NCBI GenBank assembly: GCA_038025085.1 | Contig: CM076151.1 | Span: forward strand, 11,692,501 to 11,756,500 | Length of the DNA: 64,000 bases | Origin: Tetragonia tetragonoides | Taxonomy: Eukaryota > Streptophyta > Magnoliopsida > Caryophyllales > Aizoaceae | Reading direction: 5' to 3' | Part shown: positions 57,519 through 64,000 of the stretch, one piece after another | Numbering within the stretch: position 1 is the stretch's first letter | Layout: the number at the start of each line of letters is the position of its first letter | Position numbers and translations under genes: made by a program | Notes under the pieces: generated by a model | What the model was told of the DNA's origin: nothing | Databases searched by the model: none | Seen by the model: the letters and a program-made list of their open reading frames with translations, nothing else

Positions 57519-59162
57519 GTTAATTTGCAATGGATTATCTCGCCCAAGAGTCTTGCCGGTGCTGGCTTATGTAGTTTAAAAACGCTAGACTTAAGCTCCA
57601 ACAACCTCACCACCGAGCTCTCCAGCATCATCCAACCCTTATCTAATTGTGCCTCCCCCAAACTAGAGTACTTGGATTTACACCGTAATGGACTGCAGTC
57701 CAGTTCCTGAGTCGCTCAACAAATTCACTTTATTGACATACCTAGATCTTTATGACAACACCCTCCAAGGCACTGTCTCCGACAAGCACTTGTCTAATCT
57801 TTCCAGATTAACTTATTTGAGCTTGGGCGATAATCCAGCACTAGTGGTGAACATCAATGCCAATTGGATTCCTCCATTTCAGCTGGACATTATACAACTA
57901 CATTATCTCCACCTGGGAAACAATAATTTCACTGGAGTTCTGCCCCCATCTATTGGTGCTTTGAGGCAGCTTGAGCTTTTGATCTTGCGTAACAACAACT
58001 TTTCCATTTCCAATCCTTTCTTGTGTCCCACAACAAAAATGATGCTAACCCAACTTGACCTTTCAGACAACTTGTTAGAAGGTGAGCTTCCAGATTGTTG
58101 GGTCAATTTCGATCAACTACAATATCTCGACCTAGGAAACAATAAGTTCACTGGAGTTCTGCCCACATCTATTGCTGCTTTAAACCAGCTTGGGCTTTTG
58201 AGCTTGCGTAACAACAGCTTTTATGGTAAACCGTTTTTACTACTGAAGAACATTACAAATTTGTCTACTCTAGACATTAGTCATAACTCTTTAACTGGGT
58301 ATATACCCCTTACGACTGGGAGCTCCAATAAAGATATTCTCATTTTCAACCTACGAAACAACAATTTTGAGGGAAAGCTCCCTTTAAGCATCTGTCAATT
58401 ATCCAGCCTCCAAGTTTTGGATCAGCTAACCGATTCTCGGAAACTATTCCAGAATGCATATACAATCTGACTGCAATGATAGATGCCTCTCCTTACTCGG
58501 CTATTTTTGACAATAGCGTAATTATGTGGAAAACAAAAGAGCGACTCTTTAGGGACTCTTTGGAACTGGTGAAATCCATTGCCATTTCAAACAACAAGTT
58601 ACAAGGACAAATTCCCAATGGAATTTGTGCTCTAATAGGTTTGCAATCATTAGAATTGGCCGGAAACAACTTGACAGGTAGCATTCCATCAAACACCGGG
58701 GAGTTAATAGCTTTGGAATTTCTTGACCTATCAAGCAACCATCTTTCTGGTAGCATCCCAACAAGCCTCGCTAATGTGGCTTCTCTAGGCACATTGAATT
58801 TGTCAAACAACAACTTATCAGGAAGAATTCCCCTGGGCACACAGTTACAGAGCTTTGATCATTCAACTTATAGTGGGAACCCACTACTGTGTGGGCTTCC
58901 ACATTCCAAGTGTGCCGGAGATGAAGCACCAAATAACAGCCGCCCTCAACATGAAGAGAAAGAGAGTGACGATCTATTTCCAGGGTTGTACATAAGTGTC
59001 TTGCTTGGTTTTATCACTGGATTTTGGGGCGTTTGCGAAAGTTTAGTGCTCAAAAGATCTTGGAGACACGCCTGTTTCCGCTTCTTGGATGACATCAAGG
59101 ACAGGATTCATTTGATATTTGCTCTGAGTATTGCCAAAGTTTGCAGGAAGCTGAGACGCTAG
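57519..59162 (+). pseudogene. RLP-D: 5'-truncated, frame-shifted RLP
   Basis: Coding homology starts abruptly inside LRR 2-3 (LQWI.PKS). Spacer sequence lies directly before it, so promoter, signal peptide and N-cap are absent. A 2-bp loss near 57697 and a 4-bp loss near 58423 (in VLDLSANRF) shift the frame twice. Between them the stretch CKVGPSFPNW up to the LYLG LRR is missing. An extra copy of a later LRR (HYLHLGNNNFTGVLPPSIGA) is joined in its place. The final 228 codons (58476-59162) are open: island, last LRRs, C-cap LCGLPHSKC, membrane segment and tail. The C-cap and spacer (AGDEAPNNSRPQHEEKESDD) are shared with RLP-E, not with A to C. Confidence 0.9.
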
Positions 59163-60109
59163 TTGGTCATGCCATGGTAACTAACCATTTTTATTAGTTT
59201 AAAGTTGATTTGTTGGAAGCAGAAATATCATCATTCACTAGTTTTGGCAGCTTAACTTAATAGAAATATTTTCAATGTTGTCCTACATGGTACAGGGCTC
59301 TTACTTCAATGCTTTGGCTCATATTAAAGGTGCTGTCTTCCTCCTCTAACTAGGTTTGTAAAATTATATTTTCAGCACATTTACTGCATACGAATCAACA
59401 GAGAGGTGAATTTGAGTCAACCAAATCGATATTGTTCTACGTAATTCGAATAAAGGTCCCCAAAAATTTGAAAACGGCAGTCTTTCAAGATCTTGGAGAC
59501 ACGCCGCCTACTCTTTGTGAGGTTCGCTTTGTGTATTGCTAAGAGGAAGGGAGAAGTTAATCAGTGATTCCCTTCGTATTATATGTTCTATTACTGCTAA
59601 GGTTCGCTTCTATTTGTTTGATTTGAGTTGTTGCAGTTAGACATCTCTATCTCGTGAGCTTCATTTGTAAAGAGTAAAACAAACTAAATGTTAGGTAGAG
59701 TGAATAAAGGAATCAGAAAAGTGAATTGTTTGAGCTAGATTCCAGTTCACTCCCACCCTCCCGGCTCTCCGAAGGAAGTCTGTAAATCTCACAGACTATT
59801 CGTTCGTACTCCTGCCTATTTCCTTATCCGAATTCTCTTTCCTAAGGTTGTAGAATTGGTAGTTGTGTAATTTACCAAGTCAAGGCAATAATGCCTTGCG
59901 AATTGCCAACCACTGTCCTTTAGACCAGTGCTTGGAGCAAAGTGACATAGATGTGTTTACTGAAGTCTTGGTCCTTTAGACCACCACATGGATATGAATG
60001 GACCGACAGTTGAAACAGCGTCAATGAATTTAATACACCAGCTAAAGTAGAGCGTGATTTTGATTCAAAAGGTAGGACATAAATGGTGGTGAGACTGAGT
60101 TATCTTCGT
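59163..60109 (+). other. Spacer between RLP-D and RLP-E
   Basis: Starts as the RLP 3' flank. At 59321-59340 it crosses the CACTA target without an insertion. Near 59487-59530 the words AGATCTTGGAGACACGCC and then a FALCIAK-like frame are a scrap of an RLP tail. From about 59880 it becomes the promoter flank shared with RLP-A. No gene is seen. Confidence 0.6.
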
Positions 60110-60117
60110 TATAAATA
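60110..60117 (+). promoter_or_regulatory. TATA box of RLP-E
   Basis: TATAAATA, 109 bp before the RLP-E ATG, in the same promoter context as RLP-A. Confidence 0.5.
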
Positions 60118-60218
60118 TGTATACACCCTTTGTTATTGACAAAACATATTCTGCACCCAAAAACAACACATTCCCCTTAGGAGTTGCATGACTTATTCCT
60201 AGCCAAATTCGATTCAGA

Positions 60219-60343
60219 ATGAAAACACCATTGTCCCCTTCTCATTTCTTTCTGCTTGCTTGCCTTTTGCTGCCCTACTTGATCAATCCTGCTGATGGGA
60301 TAAGCACGAATGGCACCATCCGGTGTATCGTCCACGAGAGAGA
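60219..60343 (+). pseudogene. RLP-E, first 41 codons (signal peptide and start of N-cap)
   Basis: ATG 60219 opens a frame with a hydrophobic signal (FFLLACLLLPYLI), then ISTNGTIRCIVHERD, matching the start of RLP-A and C. It runs into an LTR element at 60344, which adds about 17 foreign codons before a stop. AGAGA just before the insertion (60339-60343) would be the target copy. The missing part resumes only at 62892. Confidence 0.9.
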
Positions 60344-60549
60344 TGTAGAAAATCAGGATCATAACAAGCTAAAATCAACAATGAATTGGGGATAATTTTA
60401 GAGAGAGAAAGGGCTAAATAATGGAAGCTTCTTTATTGATTATGAATGAATGAATTTGGGTAATTTAATTATATGAACTAATGACTTATATATTAAATCT
60501 AATAACAACTTTCTAACAAACTAAGTAGTGACATGGCATATCTCCAACA
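60344..60549 (-). repeat. 3' LTR of the RLP-E insertion
   Basis: 206 bp, TGTAG..CAACA on the plus strand, with the polypurine tract at 60550-60558. Confidence 0.85.
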
Positions 60550-60558
60550 TCCCCCCTC

Positions 60559-62073
60559 AAGTTGGAGGGTATGAAATACCTCCAACTTGGAGAGTGGAGA
60601 CAATGAAACTCTGAATCACAAGATATCCCATGCTTTCCGGTTTGATCCACCATAGCAACAAGCATGCCTTGATCAAGAATGCCAGACCCAAAACACTTTG
60701 CCAATCACCTTGCTTGAACTGCACTCTTGTACTCTGGATGAGTATCCAGTACACAAGACATAAACACATCATAATTCCATTTGGATTCGAACTTTGAGCT
60801 GACTTTCTCCAGCTCCTCAAGCCAATTTGATATGTATCACGGTCACACATACATACCCAAAGCAAACACCTTTGCCAAAGACATTTGACATGCTGACAAC
60901 CACCAAAAGAATCACCAACTGTAAATTGGCTTATTTGAATATAAAGCATGCTCCTGGATGAACTCGATGACATCCACCAAGGACTAGTAACTGATGCTAC
61001 ATCAACCCAAACCAACTGAGCCATTGAAGGCTTTATAAACCAGGGAACTTCCTGGTGAATCTGATGACAAAACGTCAAGAGGAGATGATCCGTACATTGA
61101 ATTCTCTCATAGGAGAAGTAGTACGGTGACAAGAACTCGATGAAACGAGTGATAATAAGAGATGAACCGGTTAAACAACAATTCTCATAAGAGATGAACG
61201 GTGACAAAGATGAACTCGAAAATCGAGTGATAATGATTGAATGAAGCGCAAAACCTTTGACAAGAAGGTGAAAAGCGCTGAAAATCTTGATGAAGATTGA
61301 ACCGCTCAATCGACGGTGAAAAATCAACTCGATGATCCGAGTGATAATGATGAATATACGAAGCCATAGCCATAGAAGACTTCAAGAAACAGAACATAAT
61401 CTGTCAAAACAGAGTGAATTGAAGATGAAAATTCACTCAGGAACTTCATCGAGCACTTGGTGTGCGAAATTAGAAAACCTAATTTTTTTTTTATTTTTTT
61501 TTCTTCGAAATTAGATCAATTGAATGCTTGATCTAGATGAAAGATGATCGAATCTCAGTTAAATGAGCAAGAACAATTGATGAAAACAAATCAATTTGTT
61601 CGAAAATCAAATGAATATTTTTTTTTTTTTTTTTTTGAGCTTGATCAAGGTTGAATCAAGAACACTTGATCGAAAATGAAAGAAATTAAGAAAAGAAACT
61701 GAGATTCGTGAATGATTTTGTGATTCTCGAATATTTTTGATGATTTGATGCAATCGAAATGAACTGATCGAAGATCAGAAGGTTGAGCGAAGAAAAACAA
61801 CGAGCGAAATTTTTGTGTTTTCGTGTGATGATGATCGATGAACCAAAAAATGGAGAATTAATATGAGAAATTGTAATCGATTTTTGTGAATCAAACCTGA
61901 TTGATGAACTCGATCGAATCAAGATCGAAGATTGAAGAGTCTTGAGCGAAGAAAATCGCGAACGAAAATCACGAACAAGAAAAACAGAGAATTTTGATAT
62001 TTTCTTGATGATCAATGATTGAAGAACAGATGATTGAATTGATGAAAAGAATAAATGATTTAGCTTGATCCTC
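60559..62073 (-). other. Interior of the RLP-E LTR element
   Basis: The minus strand is open for 256 codons at 60557-61327 and 145 codons at 61686-62123, but neither has a recognisable domain. The right half (61300-62070) is a low-complexity mix of GATCGAA and TGATGA words with two long T or A runs, as in untranslated leaders of LTR elements. Confidence 0.5.
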
Positions 62074-62085
62074 GCTCTAATACCA
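62074..62085 (-). other. Primer binding site of the RLP-E LTR element
   Basis: TGGTATTAGAGC on the element strand differs by one base (T for C) from the Copia site at 12241-12252. It adjoins the 5' LTR directly. Confidence 0.75.
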
Positions 62086-62243
62086 TGTAGAAAATCAGGA
62101 TCATAACAAGCTAAAATCAACAATGAATTGGGGATAATTCTAGAGAGAGAAAGGGCTAAATAATGGAAGCTTCTTTATTGATTATGAATGAATGAATTTG
62201 GGTAATTTAATTATATGAACTAATGACTTATATATTAAATCTA
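62086..62243 (-). repeat. 5' LTR of the RLP-E insertion, truncated
   Basis: Matches 60344-60501 with one mismatch, then stops at 62243 and gives way to unrelated sequence. Because the outer LTR end is lost, a deletion removed it together with the middle of RLP-E. Confidence 0.85.
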
Positions 62244-62891
62244 GGATTTTTTGTTCAGAACTACCTTGTTTGGGGTGAGTTTTGTGACTTACTACCTTAA
62301 ATTTTTTTTTTTGTGGGGAACTACCTTAGAAAGCCAAATTGTTTGTTGACCAATACCTTTGACCAATTTTCAATGAGTTTTTTTCTTAAATGACCAAAAT
62401 GCCCTCATGTGCCACTCACATGTTCACTTAAGCCCTCATTCTCTCTCTCCTATCTCTCACCTCCATTTTTCTATTTTTTGAGAATTTTAATAGAATTGAT
62501 GCCACTAACAGAGATTCTGAAGCATCTCCAGGTAAAATGTCACCACTCACCCGTGATTATTCCAAATCATGTACCATTTAAGGCAATTATGTCTTCTCCT
62601 CTATAGAGTTCTAGAGTTATAGCCCATCAACAAAATGATTAAGAATCACGACAAACAACCATCAGAACATACAAGTGCTAGAAGAAATCAAATGCACACC
62701 CATATGAAATTGCTAAATGAAAAATCAACTATTACACTCCCCTGGAGTCCCCTCCCCATAATTCCTTGATAGTATACTGCACCTTCCATATTCCAGTGGA
62801 TCTTACAGTAGAGGAGTATGAAAAGGGCAAAATTGATTATAGCCCTACACTGATGGGCAAAGAGCCTTATTCCGATTCATCATGAAGCTAT
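62244..62891. other. Unassigned sequence between the LTR element and the RLP-E remnant
   Basis: Repeated words GAACTACCTT / GGGGAACTACCTTAGAAAG near 62265-62325 resemble the end of a long-TIR element, but no matching right end is found. A pyrimidine-rich stretch lies near 62440. No gene is seen. It does not occur elsewhere in the window. Confidence 0.4.
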
Positions 62892-63270
62892 AACAACAAC
62901 CTGTCGGTAGCATTCCGTCAAACATTGGACAGCTAACAGCTTTGCAATTTCTTGACTTATCAAGCAACCATCTTTCTGGTAGAATCCCTTCAAGCCTCGC
63001 TGATGTGACTTATCTGGAAATGTTTGGATTTGTCTAACAACAACCTGTCGGGAAGAATTCCACAGGGCACACAGCTACAGAGCTTTGATCCTTCAAATTA
63101 TAGTGGGAACCCACTACTGTGTGGGCTTCCACTTTCCAAGTGTGCCGGAGATGAAGCACCAAATAACAGCCGCCCTCAACATGAAGAGAAAGAGAGTGAC
63201 GATCTATTTCCAGGGCTGTACATAAGTGTCTTGCTTGGTTTTATTACAGGATTTTGGGCCGTTTGCGGAA
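62892..63270 (+). pseudogene. RLP-E C-terminal remnant fused to TRIM sequence
   Basis: Homology covers the last two LRRs, the C-cap LCGLPLSKC, the D/E-type spacer and the membrane segment up to FWAVCG. One extra T near 63026 shifts the frame. From 63024 a frame stays open to 63452 by running into TRIM interior sequence, giving a repetitive HSQATTPWATTPWATTP tail. The cytoplasmic tail is lost. The junction at about 63268-63271 has a shared GAAGG. Confidence 0.88.
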
Positions 63271-63602
63271 GGGCCAACGTCCTCGTTGGTCACGGCCACG
63301 TTGGTCACGGTTGGCACTCCCAGGCCACCACTCCGTGGGCCACTACTCCGTGGGCCACCACTCCGAGGTCCTCGTTGGTCACAGCCACGTTGGTCACGGC
63401 TGGCACTCCCAGGCCACCACTCCGTGGGCCACCACTCCGAGGTTGGCTTTGATACCAATTGTTATGGACCAAAGAGGAGGACCATCCCAAAAGACTAACC
63501 TATTAGGTGGTAGAGCCCCTTTGGTCTATAAACCCACATTGGTTGCTCATACAACCGTGTGGGACAAGTCTCATACCTTGCAACTGATTACAGTCCATAA
63601 CA
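63271..63602 (-). mobile_element. TRIM, truncated second copy
   Basis: Contains the GC-rich interior (63271-63445) and one LTR (63460-63602) ending CATAACA, followed by target TGTAT. The other LTR and part of the interior are gone; RLP-E sequence occupies that side. Confidence 0.85.
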
Positions 63603-64000
63603 TGTATCAGGTCTTGGACCGGGCGGAACTTTTAAAAAAGAGCACAAGACCGGTTTAATACTTTTGAAATCATTTCCCATCCGGTCCAGACCGGACCAAA
63701 ACCCGGTTTGGTCTGTCCAAAAGTGTGGTCTGGGCCGGAAAATGAACAGCGCTACATAAGGGCAACCCTGGACTCTGGGAAAAAGGTTACACTACGGGAG
63801 CTAGACTAAAAAAGTAAAAAATGCTTTTTTTCAGCACCACTTACTACGTTCTTTTAGAACCATAGATTCCCTGAAAGCTAAGTATGGAACTGAACGAGAA
63901 TTTCATGAAGGGGAAGAAGTCAGATTATCCTGCATCTAATATAAGACAGTTGTGCAGTTTTCTTGGTCCACATATTATTTTGTTTCAATATGAAAAATTT
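63603..64000 (+). repeat. Copy of the RLP-C upstream flank, running off the window
   Basis: Collinear with 37862-38260 with few differences: the right half of the hAT-like MITE to about 63757, then the same unique sequence that precedes RLP-C. No gene is seen inside the window. Confidence 0.8.

Larger units (their letters stand above)
60344..62243 (-). mobile_element. Non-autonomous Copia-like LTR element inserted in RLP-E
   Basis: The left repeat 60344-60549 (206 bp, TG..CA ends) and the right repeat 62086-62243 (158 bp) match with one difference that I see. The right one has lost its last 48 bp. On the element strand a primer site TGGTATTAGAGC (62074-62085) touches the right repeat and a purine tract (GAGGGGGGA) touches the left one, so the element reads on the minus strand. 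The 1.5-kb interior has no protease, integrase or RT. Only a stretch near the tract (PSNLRGDVGDM) looks like the usual 3' end of a Copia pol frame. Near-identical repeats mean a recent insertion. Confidence 0.88.

Noticed and set aside
63024..63452. 142-codon RLP/TRIM chimeric frame
   Set aside because: It has no promoter or start context of its own and results from a chance open frame across a rearrangement join. It is recorded as part of the RLP-E remnant.

Overview
The window is plant nuclear DNA, most likely from a eudicot. It is AT-rich, has no operons, and carries intron-bearing gene fragments with GT..AG splice sites. Its genes are intronless leucine-rich-repeat receptor-like proteins (RLPs), and every major class of plant transposon is present. 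I cannot name the species from sequence alone.

The backbone is a tandem array of five related RLP loci on the + strand, called A to E here. A (487-2624) is a pseudogene with a frame-shifting internal deletion. B (26257-28611) is full length but has one premature TAG. C (38706-41315, 869 codons) is the only intact gene. D (57519-59162) has lost its promoter, signal peptide and N-cap and carries two frameshifts. E is split: its first 41 codons (60219-60343) are interrupted by a recent LTR element, and its C-terminal fragment (62892-63270) is fused to the inside of a small TRIM retroelement. A, B and C share one C-terminal type; D and E share another.

The spacers are themselves duplicated. About 16 kb (4550-25745 without a Copia insertion, and 41345-57518) occurs twice, and its right-hand 5.5 kb occurs a third time (31535-37085). 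Within these blocks lie a CACTA transposon carrying exons of an HMGB-type gene (4690-13274 and 41471-45253), an L1 endonuclease fragment with a long upstream region, a TIR element with about 110-bp ends, a Stowaway MITE, a Helitron-like element and a MITE family with palindromic-looking ends. A nearly intact Ty1/copia element (7772-12570) is nested in the first CACTA copy. The duplicate keeps the exact empty site.

Other parts are an LRR scrap joined to a PPR pseudogene (29515-30720), a TRIM nested in an hAT-like element upstream of gene C (37348-38015), and a truncated copy of that pair at the right edge. The right edge therefore resembles the upstream flank of gene C, which predicts another RLP start about 450 bp beyond the window.

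The region reads as a birth-and-death immune-receptor cluster. Unequal exchange and conversion between repeats make mosaic LRR genes, while transposons break copies and also mark the order of events. I found no tRNA, rRNA, CRISPR array or prokaryotic feature. All comparisons were made by eye.
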